A stretch of DNA of 64,000 nt from Parapedobacter flavus (GCF_035818675.1 NZ_JAYKZZ010000013.1:186001-250000); one strand, 5' to 3'; positions 43,525-52,436 are shown, counted from the first letter of the stretch. Notes: generated from the letters alone by a model not told the origin. Numbers and translations are program-made.

Positions 43525-44442
43525 ATGCTCGACTTAGTTATTGACGCACGTACGGCCGCAATAAGCGCCGAGATGAAAGTTAAACGTATCCTTCCGTTTC
43601 GACTACGCCGAATGGTGGGTCCTTTTATTTTCATGGATCACGCCGGCCCGATTAACAATCCGCTGGCAACACCAGCAGATATGGATGTACTTCCGCACCC
43701 CCACATCGGCTTATCGACCGTTAGCTACTTGTTCGGGGGGGCGGTAACGCACCGCGACAGCTTGGGCGTGGAGCAGATCATCCGTCCGGGCGAGGTTAAC
43801 TGGATGACCGCCGGCAGCGGCATAGCCCACTCCGAACGATTTGAAGACCCAGCGTCGTTGGCGGGCGGTTTGGAAATGATACAGACTTGGGTGGCGCTGC
43901 CCGAACGCGACGAGGAAGCGGCCCCGTCTTTTACCAACTACAAACCGGAGCAACTGCCCATTTTCACCGATAAAGGTATTTGGATGCGACTCATCGCAGG
44001 CAATGCCTATGGCTTGAAAAATGATGTGCATACCAACTCACCGCTGTTTTACCTCCACGTTGTTTTGCAGCAAGGCGCCCGTTTCGGTCTACCACAAGAG
44101 CATGCGGAGCGTGGGTTTTATGTGGTAAAGGGAGCGGTAGAGATTAATGGGGTTACTTACGGAGCGGGGAAGATGCTGGTTTTCACCAAAGGCGTCGACC
44201 CCCGTATCGTGGCCAAAGAAGAGGCAACTACACTGATGCTCCTCGGCGGAGAGCCCTTGGGCGAACGGTTCATCTGGTGGAACTTCGTTTCGTCACGGAA
44301 AGAACGCATTGAACAGGCGAAAGAAGATTGGAAACAAGGCCGGTTTATTTTACCTCCCAATGACCATAGTGAATTCATTCCGCTGCCTAATGATAAATCA
44401 AGGCCCTCCGACAGCCCACCACGGCCCGAACCGCTGTCGTAA
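43525..44442 (+). CDS. Pirin family protein
   Basis: A 305-residue bicupin of the pirin family. The N-terminal cupin has the metal-binding LPHPHIGLSTVSYLF (His58, His60) and, later, AGSGIAHSER (His and Glu). FIFMDHAGP is the family start motif. Pirins are quercetinases or redox regulators in different organisms, so the activity here is open. Its C-terminal end is Pro/Arg-rich (SRPSDSPPRPEPLS). Confidence 0.9.
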   Translation: MLDLVIDARTAAISAEMKVKRILPFRLRRMVGPFIFMDHAGPINNPLATPADMDVLPHPHIGLSTVSYLFGGAVTHRDSLGVEQIIRPGEVNWMTAGSGIAHSERFEDPASLAGGLEMIQTWVALPERDEEAAPSFTNYKPEQLPIFTDKGIWMRLIAGNAYGLKNDVHTNSPLFYLHVVLQQGARFGLPQEHAERGFYVVKGAVEINGVTYGAGKMLVFTKGVDPRIVAKEEATTLMLLGGEPLGERFIWWNFVSSRKERIEQAKEDWKQGRFILPPNDHSEFIPLPNDKSRPSDSPPRPEPLS

Positions 44443-44479
44443 GCATACACCACAGGTCGATACCGTAGATCGGTTTTCG

Positions 44480-44487
44480 TACCTTTA
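44480..44487 (+). promoter_or_regulatory. Weak -7 box before the HAD gene
   Basis: TACCTTTA, one mismatch to TAnnTTTG, ending 8 nt before the ATG at 44496. Confidence 0.35.
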
Positions 44488-44495
44488 CGGCATAT

Positions 44496-45176
44496 ATGGA
44501 AGAACGTGATATGATAGGAAACTGGAAAGCCGTATTATTTGACCTGGACGGTACACTGATCGACTCAGAGTGGTTTTATTATAAAGCCTGGCGGAAGGCA
44601 CTGGAACATTACGGGTTTGCACTGGGCAGCGATATGTGGCTGCATGAACTGGCTGGCAAAACCGATAGCCAGGCCCTGGAATACCTACACAGCAACTACG
44701 GTTTTACGGTAGATAAAGCGGCATTCAACGATCGCACGCGTGCAATCATTGCCGAGTTGCATGAGGTAGAAACCGTGTCTTTGATGCCGGGAGCCACCGA
44801 TCTGATTAATTTTCTGCATCAACGGGAGCTTATTATGGCGGTCGTAACCTCCAGCAAACGGGAGGTGGCCAACTACCATTTGGAACGGAACGACTTACGC
44901 CACTTTTTTTCGACGGTGGTGAGCCGTACGGATGTGCACCAACCGAAGCCGAACCCAGAACCTTACCTCCGCTGCGTAGCACAATTGGGACTGGAGCACG
45001 AAGACTGTCTGGTGATGGAAGACTCGGTGACGGGTGCAACCGCTGCCAAGGCTGCCGGGTTAACTTGTTTTGGGGTGCAAACGCACTTGTCCATCAGACA
45101 GGAATTGCCAACCGATCGATCATTCGACAACCTGCATGAAGTAAGGGAGTTTTTAGAATCGCTTATTGCCGACTAA
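44496..45176 (+). CDS. HAD family phosphatase (beta-phosphoglucomutase-like)
   Basis: A 226-residue HAD hydrolase. Motif 1 is VLFDLDGTLIDSE (nucleophile Asp16), motif 2 AVVTSSKREV, motif 3 a Lys in HQPKPNPEPYL, and motif 4 CLVMEDSVTGATAAKAAG. The helical cap between motifs 1 and 2 is of the beta-PGM/phosphatase type. The substrate is unknown. A second in-frame ATG is at 44511. The end overlaps the convergent flavoprotein gene by 4 nt. Confidence 0.88.
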   Translation: MEERDMIGNWKAVLFDLDGTLIDSEWFYYKAWRKALEHYGFALGSDMWLHELAGKTDSQALEYLHSNYGFTVDKAAFNDRTRAIIAELHEVETVSLMPGATDLINFLHQRELIMAVVTSSKREVANYHLERNDLRHFFSTVVSRTDVHQPKPNPEPYLRCVAQLGLEHEDCLVMEDSVTGATAAKAAGLTCFGVQTHLSIRQELPTDRSFDNLHEVREFLESLIAD

Positions 45177-46081
45177 AACGCTTCTTCCGTAAGCACGCTA
45201 TTGACCATGGCCCCAGTAAAATTACCTGCTGCGACGGCATTGGCAACCGACCGCATAGGGCTGGAGTTGTCACCGCATGCATATACCCCTTCAACGGTCG
45301 TCCGTTGCAAACTATCTACCTTTATATGACCATGTTCGGTGAGATCGCACCCTAACGCAACGGGGATTTCCGAACGTTGGATAAAAGGAACGGCGGCATA
45401 TAGGGCGTGGAACAACGTCCTGGTCCCATCGTCAAACACGACATTTTCGAGGTGACCGTCCCGATGAACTATTTCAACGACGCTGCCGTCGATCATCTCA
45501 ATGCCATGTCGTTTTAAACTTGCGAGCTGATGGGCACTGAAAGTGGGCGGGCCCGAGGTAAGGATTGCCAGTTTATCGGTGAGATTATTGACGAGCGAGG
45601 CCAGGTGAAACGCCCGATCGCCATTCGCCAAGATTCCTGTCCGTTGGTCACGGAACTCATACCCGTGGCAATATGGGCAATGGACGACCGATATCCCCCA
45701 GCATTGGTCAAAGCCTTTGATATCAGGCAACTGGTCTTCGATACCTGTTGCTAAAATTAACTTTCTACCCATAGACGTATCGCCTGATTTTGTGGTAATG
45801 GCGAAGCCCTCCACCGTTTTTACCCCGCTTAGCGCTACACCATCTAAGAAATGTACCGTTGGATACCGCATCACCTGCTCGCGCGCCTTCTTACTTATTG
45901 CCAACGGCGTTTCGCCATCCTGGGTGATGAAATTGTGCGAGTGCGGCGTTTGCCGGTTGCACGGTAACCCACTGTCGATAACCAACACGTTTCGTAGCGA
46001 ACGCCCCAACGCCATTGCCGCCGACAATCCGGCATAGCTCCCGCCGACAATGACCACATCGAAATAATTAGCTCGTTCCAT
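45173..46081 (-). CDS. Thioredoxin reductase-like FAD/NAD(P) oxidoreductase
   Basis: A 302-residue two-domain flavoprotein. FAD-binding VVIVGGSYAGLSAAMALGRS is at the N-terminus, the redox pair CPYCHGYE lies in the middle (as in low-molecular-weight thioredoxin reductases), and GVYACGDNSSPMRSVANAVA is the C-terminal FAD segment. The NAD(P)-binding GxGxxA is replaced by ILANGDRAFHLASL, so the pyridine nucleotide site is atypical. No thioredoxin gene is adjacent. A consensus promoter ends 4 nt before the start. Confidence 0.87.
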   Translation of the reverse strand: MERANYFDVVIVGGSYAGLSAAMALGRSLRNVLVIDSGLPCNRQTPHSHNFITQDGETPLAISKKAREQVMRYPTVHFLDGVALSGVKTVEGFAITTKSGDTSMGRKLILATGIEDQLPDIKGFDQCWGISVVHCPYCHGYEFRDQRTGILANGDRAFHLASLVNNLTDKLAILTSGPPTFSAHQLASLKRHGIEMIDGSVVEIVHRDGHLENVVFDDGTRTLFHALYAAVPFIQRSEIPVALGCDLTEHGHIKVDSLQRTTVEGVYACGDNSSPMRSVANAVAAGNFTGAMVNSVLTEEAF

Positions 46082-46085
46082 CCGA

Positions 46086-46116
46086 CAAAGCTACATAATA
46101 ATTTATCACACGCAAC
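46086..46116 (-). promoter_or_regulatory. Promoter of the flavoprotein gene
   Basis: Minus strand: GTTG (46113-46116), 19-nt spacer, TAGCTTTG (46086-46093). The -7 box ends 4 nt before the ATG at 46081, so the mRNA is probably leaderless. A small GCAAC-TAT-GTTGC dyad (46112-46124) covers the -33 box. Confidence 0.65.
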
Positions 46117-46192
46117 TATGTTGCAACAAAAAAAACACGCCCGGACGAAATAAATAGTTGTCCGTATCGTCTGTTAGTTTCGTGGTTATTAT

Positions 46193-46200
46193 TAATTTTG
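46193..46200 (+). promoter_or_regulatory. -7 box before the DUF4256 gene
   Basis: TAATTTTG matches TAnnTTTG. It places the transcript start near 46206 and rules out the frame start at 46198; leader about 43 nt. Confidence 0.5.
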
Positions 46201-46248
46201 GGTAGCTCATCGTCATACACGATAGTACTGATCGAATTAACTGGCAAT

Positions 46249-46815
46249 ATGGCATCGACAAAAAAAGAATTGATTCCCGAACAACGCGACGAAATACTCA
46301 GCACCTTACGTGAACGCTTTGAGACGAATATGGACCGGCATAAAGGGCTCGATTGGCGTAAAATACAAGCCAAGCTTGAGGCCCAGCCGGAAAAGCTATG
46401 GGTGCTGGATGAAATGGAGGTAACCGGCGGTGAGCCGGACGTTGTGGGTGAGGACGACAAATCGGGGACCTACCTGTTCGTTGACTGCTCTGCGGAAAGC
46501 CCCAAGGGTCGTCGAAGCCTTTGTTACGACCGGGACGCACTCGAATCGAGAAAGGCCCATAAACCGACGAACAGCGCATTGGACATGGCGGCCGAAATGG
46601 GTGTGGAGCTGCTTACTGAAGAGCAATACCATGCGCTACAGCAACTGGGAACGTTCGACACAAAAACATCCAGCTGGTTGAAAACGCCCGACGATGTTCG
46701 CAAGCTTGGCGGTGCCATTTTTGGCGACCGGCGTTTCGGCAGGGTATTCGTTTATCACAACGGTGCTGATTCTTATTATGGTGCGCGGGGCTTCCGTGGC
46801 GTATTAAACGTTTAA
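46249..46815 (+). CDS. DUF4256 domain protein
   Basis: A 188-residue soluble protein of the DUF4256 family, of unknown function. Recognisable segments are KGLDWRKIQAKLEAQPEKLW near the start, DKSGTYLFVDCSAESPKGRR in the middle, and the C-terminal FGDRRFGRVFVYHNGADSYY. It appears monocistronic, with hairpins after its stop. The length is normal for the family. Confidence 0.88.
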   Translation: MASTKKELIPEQRDEILSTLRERFETNMDRHKGLDWRKIQAKLEAQPEKLWVLDEMEVTGGEPDVVGEDDKSGTYLFVDCSAESPKGRRSLCYDRDALESRKAHKPTNSALDMAAEMGVELLTEEQYHALQQLGTFDTKTSSWLKTPDDVRKLGGAIFGDRRFGRVFVYHNGADSYYGARGFRGVLNV

Positions 46816-46825
46816 CCTGCTGCAG

Positions 46826-46865
46826 GTGAAAAGTTTCACTAGGTGAAACAATCGGGAATTGTTTC
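46826..46865 (+). promoter_or_regulatory. Overlapping hairpins with mutually exclusive pairing
   Basis: GTGAAA (46826-46831) pairs with TTTCAC (46834-46839). TTTCAC can also pair with a second GTGAAA (46843-46848), which itself belongs to GAAACAAT (46845-46852) pairing with ATTGTTTC (46858-46865). No poly-T follows. It could end the DUF4256 transcript or regulate the 46903 gene. Confidence 0.4.
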
Positions 46866-46902
46866 GGTTACCATTTAAAAACACCGTTTATAAAAAAACA
46901 GC

Positions 46903-48030
46903 ATGAAAAACTCTCGTCGTGATTTCTTACAGAAATTGGCCGCTTCAGCCGCCACCCTACCCTTCCTGTCGTCTTATGATGCGCTTGCTAGCTCCGGCTT
47001 AAGGCCGATCACATCGTTACAGGGCCCAACGCTACGGGTAGCATTAATGGGACTTGGCGGATATGCTTCGCGGGTGGCTGAGGCGATGCAAGCGTGCAAG
47101 CGTGCCAAAATAACGGGGCTCATTAGCGGAACCCCCAATAAACTGGCCGAATGGGGCGACCGGTTCGGCGTTCCCGAAGAAAGTAGGTATGATTACGAGA
47201 ATTTCGACCGCATAAAAGACAATCCCAATATCGATGCCGTCTATGTGATTACCCCTAACGCGCTGCACCACGACCAGGTGATCCGGGTAGCCAAAGCCGG
47301 AAAACATGCCATTTGCGAAAAGCCCATGGCCCTCAATGCTACCGAAGGGCAGGAAATGGTGGATGCCTGCGCCAAAGCGAATGTAAAATTACTGGTAGGT
47401 TATCGGATGCATTTCGAACCGAAGACAGTGGAAGTTGTTCGGATGCGCACTGCAGGCGAATTTGGCAACATAAAGTTTTTTCAGGGACAATGTGGTTTCC
47501 AGATTGGCGATCCCAGCCAATGGCGGCTGGATAAAGACCTTGCCGGAGGCGGCGCCATGATGGATATCGGTATATATGCGATTAATGGCTCGCGCTATAT
47601 GGTTGGCGAGGAACCGATCTGGGTCACCGCGCAGGAAACCAAAACGGACCCGGTGAAATTCAAAGAGGGGGTTGATGAAACCATCCAGTTCCAGTTAGGG
47701 TTCCCAAGCGGTGCCGTGGCGTCATGCCTATCTACGTACAACATGAAATACCTAGACCGCTTTTTCCTTAACGGTGAAAAGGGCTTTGCGGAAATGCAGC
47801 CCTCTACGGGCTATGGCCCCATCAAGGGGCGCACCAACAAAGGTGAATTGACACAACCGCACGTGACCCACCAAACCCTGCAAATGGATGCGATGGCGGG
47901 TATCATCTTAGATGGCGACACGCCCATCGTGCCCGTAGACGGCCATGAGGGGTTGAAAGACCTCAAAATCATCGATGCCATTTACCGCGCCTGTGCAACG
48001 GGCACCAAGCAGGAATTGAAACTGGGTTAA
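46903..48030 (+). CDS. Gfo/Idh/MocA family oxidoreductase, exported
   Basis: A 375-residue NAD(P)-dependent oxidoreductase of the glucose-fructose oxidoreductase type. The N-terminus MKNSRRDFLQKLAASAATL is a Tat signal (SRRDFL), so it folds with cofactor before export. The Rossmann start is LRVALMGLGGYASRVAEAM, the conserved motif is KHAICEKPMALNA (Lys and Pro of EKP), and the C-terminal domain has GGGAMMDIGIYAINGSRYM. The sugar substrate is unknown. No carbohydrate genes lie beside it. Confidence 0.88.
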   Translation: MKNSRRDFLQKLAASAATLPFLSSYDALASSGLRPITSLQGPTLRVALMGLGGYASRVAEAMQACKRAKITGLISGTPNKLAEWGDRFGVPEESRYDYENFDRIKDNPNIDAVYVITPNALHHDQVIRVAKAGKHAICEKPMALNATEGQEMVDACAKANVKLLVGYRMHFEPKTVEVVRMRTAGEFGNIKFFQGQCGFQIGDPSQWRLDKDLAGGGAMMDIGIYAINGSRYMVGEEPIWVTAQETKTDPVKFKEGVDETIQFQLGFPSGAVASCLSTYNMKYLDRFFLNGEKGFAEMQPSTGYGPIKGRTNKGELTQPHVTHQTLQMDAMAGIILDGDTPIVPVDGHEGLKDLKIIDAIYRACATGTKQELKLG

Positions 48031-48049
48031 TCACCGCAGGGAGGGTGGC

Positions 48050-48772
48050 CTACACTTTCTTCCACTTGCCCGATTTTTTCAGGTAGCGGATGGCACCGTA
48101 ATAGCAGGCCAACACCAACACCGCAGCAATAAACCACGTGTTGCGCGTGGCGGTATCCCATTGCCAGTGCGTGTATTTGAACACCAATATCACCACGATA
48201 CAGAGCAGCCACACCACTTGGGTGTTGTATTCGCGCATCAGCCAGCGTCTCCACGAGAAGTGCATGCCCGAGATCGTTTGTAACAAGCCTATCGGATTGA
48301 TTAACCAACGGTGTACCCGTTTTGTATATGCGTCGAATTCGCTCCCGAACTTATTCCGTAAAAAGCGCTCCTCGGCCAACACAATGGCTTGGTAGATGAA
48401 CAGAAACAGCGGAATGAAAATGACCATAAAAAGCAGGGAGTTGACAAGAATGCCCACGCCGACGAGCATTAAGATATTGCCCACATAGAGCGGATTGCGG
48501 CAGTGTGCAAAAATACCGTTGGTTACCAAGGTATTGGCGTATACTTTTTTGTCTTTACCACCCCTCACGATGTAAGCCAAAGCTATGGTGGCACCGCGGA
48601 TAAGTTGCCCCGATACGGTAACCAACAACCCGATAATCAAGGGATAAAGGTAATAATCGGAACCGAACGTAGCATCGCTGAAAAGCGGCGCAGATGGTAT
48701 GAATAGCGCCAGGTAGAGGAAGATAAAAAGAAAATTCCGGTACTTAAAGAAGAAATCACCAATCTGAACCAT
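48050..48772 (-). CDS. ICMT/PEMT-like membrane methyltransferase
   Basis: A 240-residue protein with five to six membrane helices and the isoprenylcysteine carboxyl methyltransferase-like core. SAM-binding elements appear in TNGIFAHCRNPLYVGNILM and in VLAEERFLRNKFGSEFDAY. Bacterial members methylate lipids or unknown small molecules. It follows cmoA by 4 nt on the same strand, so they are co-transcribed. The pairing with a carboxy-SAM synthase is notable. Confidence 0.82.
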   Translation of the reverse strand: MVQIGDFFFKYRNFLFIFLYLALFIPSAPLFSDATFGSDYYLYPLIIGLLVTVSGQLIRGATIALAYIVRGGKDKKVYANTLVTNGIFAHCRNPLYVGNILMLVGVGILVNSLLFMVIFIPLFLFIYQAIVLAEERFLRNKFGSEFDAYTKRVHRWLINPIGLLQTISGMHFSWRRWLMREYNTQVVWLLCIVVILVFKYTHWQWDTATRNTWFIAAVLVLACYYGAIRYLKKSGKWKKV

Positions 48773-48776
48773 TCCG

Positions 48777-49511
48777 CTAGTTTTTTATGGCAATAAATCC
48801 TGAAAAATTATACCATTTGAAAAACAGCTCGGTATGGCTGAAACCGGCTTCCATGAGCATTTTCGTGTTTTCGCTCAATTTGTAGGGTATCAAAACATTT
48901 TCAAGCGCTTCCCTTTTTTGGGAGATTTCGAGCTCGCTGTACTGGTTGCGGCGTTTATAGTCGTAATAATATTTGATGAAGTTGCGGTTAAACAGGCTGT
49001 CTTCTGCCAGTATTTTCTCGGAGATGACCAATACGCCACCTGGATTGAGCCCCTCATAGATGCGCCGGATGAGCTTCTCCCGGTATATCGGACGTACAAA
49101 TTGCAACGTGAGGCATAGCACAACGGCCGAAGCGTTCTCAATCACGAAATCCTGATGGAGGTCGGCATTCTTCAGGTCGTAAGGGCGCTTGAGGTTCGCC
49201 TCTTTTAATTTCTGCGCACACTTCTGGAGCATATCCTTCGAATCATCTACCCCCACAAAACGGATACGCTCATCAACCAATGGATCCAAGTTCAGAAAGG
49301 TTGTGCCCGTTGAACAGCCTAAATCATATACGTTCGTATCCGGTACCGCAAACTCGCACACCTGCTCGATAATCATCCGTTGGATTTCGTTGTAATACGG
49401 AACAGAACGTTCTACCATGTCATCAAACGCATTGGCAACCGTAGCGCCAAACTTAAAATCCGAGGGCTTCTTGATTACCTCGTTAAATACGTCATCCTTA
49501 CTTTTTTTCAT
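48777..49511 (-). CDS. cmoA: Carboxy-S-adenosyl-L-methionine synthase-like protein
   Basis: A 244-residue SAM-binding protein of the CmoA family. CmoA makes carboxy-SAM from SAM and prephenate for CmoB, which forms cmo5U34 in tRNA. Hallmarks are VPYYNEIQRMI, NVYDLGCSTGTTFLNL (SAM loop), VVLCLTLQFVRP and ILAEDSLFNRNFIKYYYDYK. No cmoB is adjacent in the window. The membrane methyltransferase downstream shares the operon. The exact carboxy-SAM activity is inferred from the family. Confidence 0.85.
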   Translation of the reverse strand: MKKSKDDVFNEVIKKPSDFKFGATVANAFDDMVERSVPYYNEIQRMIIEQVCEFAVPDTNVYDLGCSTGTTFLNLDPLVDERIRFVGVDDSKDMLQKCAQKLKEANLKRPYDLKNADLHQDFVIENASAVVLCLTLQFVRPIYREKLIRRIYEGLNPGGVLVISEKILAEDSLFNRNFIKYYYDYKRRNQYSELEISQKREALENVLIPYKLSENTKMLMEAGFSHTELFFKWYNFSGFIAIKN

Positions 49512-49559
49512 TAGCGTTTATTAGGCTACATCATTTGAATGGCGACCAAAGTAGTCGCG

Positions 49560-49581
49560 GAATCTGGAAAGAATCTGGAAA
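49560..49581. repeat. Two adjacent 11-bp direct repeats
   Basis: GAATCTGGAAA occurs twice without spacer (49560-49570, 49571-49581) about 50-70 nt upstream of cmoA on its promoter side. A GCGAC/GTCGC hairpin (49542-49558) lies next to it. Possible regulator site. Confidence 0.5.
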
Positions 49582-49599
49582 TAATTGGTCGAAAAACCC

Positions 49600-50655
49600 T
49601 CAATGTTCTTCTTTAAAGTATACTTTATAATAATTCATCCCCTTTTCTTCGTCAAACCCTTTTTCAATATACTCCCTTTTTCCATGTACATAGATATGAA
49701 AATTTTTATCCAATTTCAATACGCTTTTGTAAGTCGAGTTCGCTTTCTTCACCGCTCCGGGCGCAATATCAAACTGCTCACCGAAAGGGGATTCGTAATC
49801 GGTTTCAAATTGCTGGCGGTAATCACTGAATAGCGCCACGGCTTGCGGATTACCCAGCACTTCCTCTTCAAACTCTTTCGTGTTGAATGTATCCTTTTCT
49901 TTGAAATAGTCCATGGAACGGTTCAACAGATCAATCTTATCGGTACGCTCCAGCTCAAAAGCCTCATCCATCCCCTCATTCACGAACGTTTTGTACACCT
50001 TCAAGAAATTGCCGGTTTTATTGAATGCATCATTTCGCACGCGCACCCCAAGGAAACTGTCTTTCCAATAGGCGGCTTCCTGCTGCCGGTTCGTTTGGTC
50101 GATTGCCAGCACTTTATACCCTTCTTCACCTTCGGTATTGATGATGACACAACCCTTGTCTAGTTTATTGATGTTGATGGCTTCCTGCTCATACCCCAAC
50201 TCAAACGAGCTTTGCACCGGTGATACTTTAAGGAAGGGCTCCTTGCTCTCGGATTTGAATATCCCCACGGCGTCATGCTCCTGCCCTTCTAGCTGCACAT
50301 TGCGCAGATGGACCACATAAAGTTCCCCACCCTTTATATTCGGGTGGTCGGAGGCTTCGAAAAGGTGCTTGCAGACCTGCTGACCAAGCGATAGGAAATC
50401 CAGCTTACCCTCAAAAAACGACTTCGAAAAATGATATACTTCATTCAACTCGAGTGTACCGCTGGCGTGCGTGAGCCGGTACACCTCGTTTACCTTCGCA
50501 AACGGACTGAGGAAGTAATGCATCAGTAACGTGGTGAGCTGTTCATCCGTTAAGGCGATGGGCGCTTCACTAAGGGCGTAAAATTCATCGCGCAATTTAT
50601 TGCCCACGCGGTGGATAGCAAGTTGGTCGATCGTTGCATCGGTATAGTAAAACAT
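49600..50655 (-). CDS. Nucleoid-associated protein (NdpA/YejK family)
   Basis: A 351-residue protein of the 37-kDa nucleoid-associated family. Typical segments are AIHRVGNKLRDEFYALSEAP at the start, LLMHYFLSPF, FLKVSPVQSSF, YWKDSFLGVRVRNDAFNKTG and the DYESPFGEQFDI region near the C-terminus. The E. coli relative binds the nucleoid; in Bacteroidota, relatives have unknown roles and some sit beside mobile elements, but none is evident here. It is divergent from yceH. Confidence 0.88.
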   Translation of the reverse strand: MFYYTDATIDQLAIHRVGNKLRDEFYALSEAPIALTDEQLTTLLMHYFLSPFAKVNEVYRLTHASGTLELNEVYHFSKSFFEGKLDFLSLGQQVCKHLFEASDHPNIKGGELYVVHLRNVQLEGQEHDAVGIFKSESKEPFLKVSPVQSSFELGYEQEAININKLDKGCVIINTEGEEGYKVLAIDQTNRQQEAAYWKDSFLGVRVRNDAFNKTGNFLKVYKTFVNEGMDEAFELERTDKIDLLNRSMDYFKEKDTFNTKEFEEEVLGNPQAVALFSDYRQQFETDYESPFGEQFDIAPGAVKKANSTYKSVLKLDKNFHIYVHGKREYIEKGFDEEKGMNYYKVYFKEEH

Positions 50656-50778
50656 CGTCGTGACAGCTGTATTGATTTAATCCGACGAAGATAACAATTG
50701 AAGCGTCTTTTTCACACAAAGTTGATTAATTGGGATAAATATTCCATTTTTGGGGTATAAAAATTGATAAGCCAAACC

Positions 50779-51426
50779 ATGGATAATATACCACCATTGC
50801 CCATTCTATCTGCCGAAGAGCAACGCGTATTAGGCGTTTTAATGGAAAAATCGAAGACAACACCCGAATACTATCCACTCACAATCAATGCATTGGTTGC
50901 GGGGTGTAACCAAAAAACATCACGAAAGCCAGTCGTTCAATATGACGATAATACCGTCATTACCACGCTCGATACGCTTCGTAAAAAGGGGTTGGCATCG
51001 ACCGTTATCGGCGGATCCAGCCGGGTTACCAAGTTTAAACACAATTTTGCGATTGTATATCCCGTTATTCCGGCTGAAGTAGCCATTATCTGCTTATTGC
51101 TCTTGCGGGGGCCACAAACGCCGGGCGAACTGAATACCAATTCCGGCAGATTGTACGAATTTGAGTCGCTCGACGAGGTGCAGTCGTTCCTCGACAACCT
51201 GGCACACGCGGACCAACCGTTTGTGCAGCAGCTACCGAAACGACCGGGACAAAAAGAAGCCCGCTACATGCAGCTGCTGGGGGGCATGGCCATGCCGGAA
51301 GAAGATGATTCGGCAGCCGAGGGGATGGATACCCCCTCTGGGCTGGCACCCCGCTTGGCCAAAGTGGAGGCTGAACTCGCTGCTTTACGGGCCGAATTTG
51401 ACAAATTGATGCAGGAGTTGTCATAA
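50779..51426 (+). CDS. YceH family (DUF480) winged-helix protein
   Basis: A 215-residue protein with two winged-helix domains (DUF480). The family start LSAEEQRVLGVLMEKSKTTPEYYPLTINAL is plain, followed by CNQKTSRKPVVQYD. The second domain begins at VAIICLLLLRGPQTPGELNT. A C-terminal coiled coil, KVEAELAALRAEFDKLMQEL, may mediate dimers. Function unknown; DNA binding is inferred from the fold. The ATG at 50779 fits the family better than the frame start at 50764. Confidence 0.9.
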   Translation: MDNIPPLPILSAEEQRVLGVLMEKSKTTPEYYPLTINALVAGCNQKTSRKPVVQYDDNTVITTLDTLRKKGLASTVIGGSSRVTKFKHNFAIVYPVIPAEVAIICLLLLRGPQTPGELNTNSGRLYEFESLDEVQSFLDNLAHADQPFVQQLPKRPGQKEARYMQLLGGMAMPEEDDSAAEGMDTPSGLAPRLAKVEAELAALRAEFDKLMQELS

Positions 51427-51518
51427 GCAGTATCCTATATAAAGGAGCCTCGGCAAAACCAAAACTAATTTATTGTTGTTATATTTACGGAAGTAATGGA
51501 ATAAAAACCCCGCTAGTT

Positions 51519-51989
51519 ATGGAAATCAAGTCAGTGGTTTACAATCGTATACTCATCGCTACGGATGACAGTGAGTGTTCCAAGAAGGCATTGGAACACG
51601 GTTATAGCCTTGCCAAGACCATGGGGGCGTCGGTCGCGCTTATCCATGTGATCGAACCCGCCGCGCCGACCAATTATGGTGCAGACCCCTTAATGGGGCA
51701 ACAACCCATCATTGTTCCCGAAACCACCGAAATTCAGGAGGAGAACGCTAAGTCCATGCTAGACGAAATTAGTAAAGGGTTTGAAGACCTCAAAGAAGTC
51801 TTTACATTTAACCGGATTGGCAACCCCAAACAAGAAATACTCACCGTAGCCAGTGAATGGGCGGCAGATCTCATTATCATGGGTACGCATGGCCGGACCG
51901 GCTTCGACCATTTCATATCAGGCAGTGTATCAGAGAGCGTAACGAGGAGAGCTTCCTGCCCCGTGTTGGTGGTTCCCGGCAAGTGCTAA
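51519..51989 (+). CDS. Universal stress protein
   Basis: A 156-residue UspA-fold protein. The first strand is NRILIATDDSECSKKALEH, and the ATP-binding motif G-2x-G-9x-G(S/T) is seen in GTHGRTGFDHFISGSVSESV, followed by VTRRASCPVLVVP. It therefore belongs to the ATP-binding subgroup. It is monocistronic and followed by a GC-rich hairpin. A TATATTTA box lies about 30 nt upstream of the ATG at 51519. Confidence 0.93.
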   Translation: MEIKSVVYNRILIATDDSECSKKALEHGYSLAKTMGASVALIHVIEPAAPTNYGADPLMGQQPIIVPETTEIQEENAKSMLDEISKGFEDLKEVFTFNRIGNPKQEILTVASEWAADLIIMGTHGRTGFDHFISGSVSESVTRRASCPVLVVPGKC

Positions 51990-52018
51990 CACCAACCTCG
52001 GCACACACGCCATGTAAC

Positions 52019-52048
52019 AAGGCCCCCCATCGATCGGTGGAGGGCCTT
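52019..52048. terminator. GC-rich hairpin between convergent genes
   Basis: Arms AAGGCCCCCCA (52019-52029) and TGGAGGGCCTT (52038-52048), one mismatch, 8-nt loop. The flanking T/A runs are weak. It serves the universal stress gene and perhaps the ferredoxin gene. Confidence 0.6.
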
Positions 52049-52085
52049 ATTCATCGCGGTGCTTGATAGCGCCGTATGACGGGTT

Positions 52086-52436
52086 TTATTCAGCATGCAG
52101 CCAAGCTTTCTTGGCCAGCAGCTCGTCTTCAGTCTCGCGGATATCCTCATCGTCAACGCAGCAATCTACCGGACACACCGCAGCACACTGGGGCTCATCG
52201 TGGAAGCCCACGCACTCCGTGCATTTATCCGATACGATGTAATAAACTTCATCCGATACGGCGGTCTGCTCTTCATCTGCATCAAGCGTGGTGCCATCAC
52301 CAAAATCAATAACACCGCTCAAGCTGGTTCCCTCCGAGAATCGCCAGCTTACCCCTGCATCGTATATTGCATTGTTTGGGCACTCGGGCTCGCAAGCCCC
52401 GCAATTTATGCATTCATCTGTTATCCTAATTGCCAT
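52086..52436 (-). CDS. Ferredoxin with two 4Fe-4S clusters
   Basis: A 116-residue dicluster ferredoxin. The first motif is CINCGACEPECP near the N-terminus; the second is in CTECVGFHDEPQCAAVCPVDC with the longer spacing typical of Alvin-type (YfhL-like) ferredoxins. The insert between them (about 25-65) is acidic. It donates electrons to an unknown partner. It is divergent from the acyl-CoA reductase gene, a neighbourhood I recall as common in Bacteroidota. Confidence 0.9.
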   Translation of the reverse strand: MAIRITDECINCGACEPECPNNAIYDAGVSWRFSEGTSLSGVIDFGDGTTLDADEEQTAVSDEVYYIVSDKCTECVGFHDEPQCAAVCPVDCCVDDEDIRETEDELLAKKAWLHAE

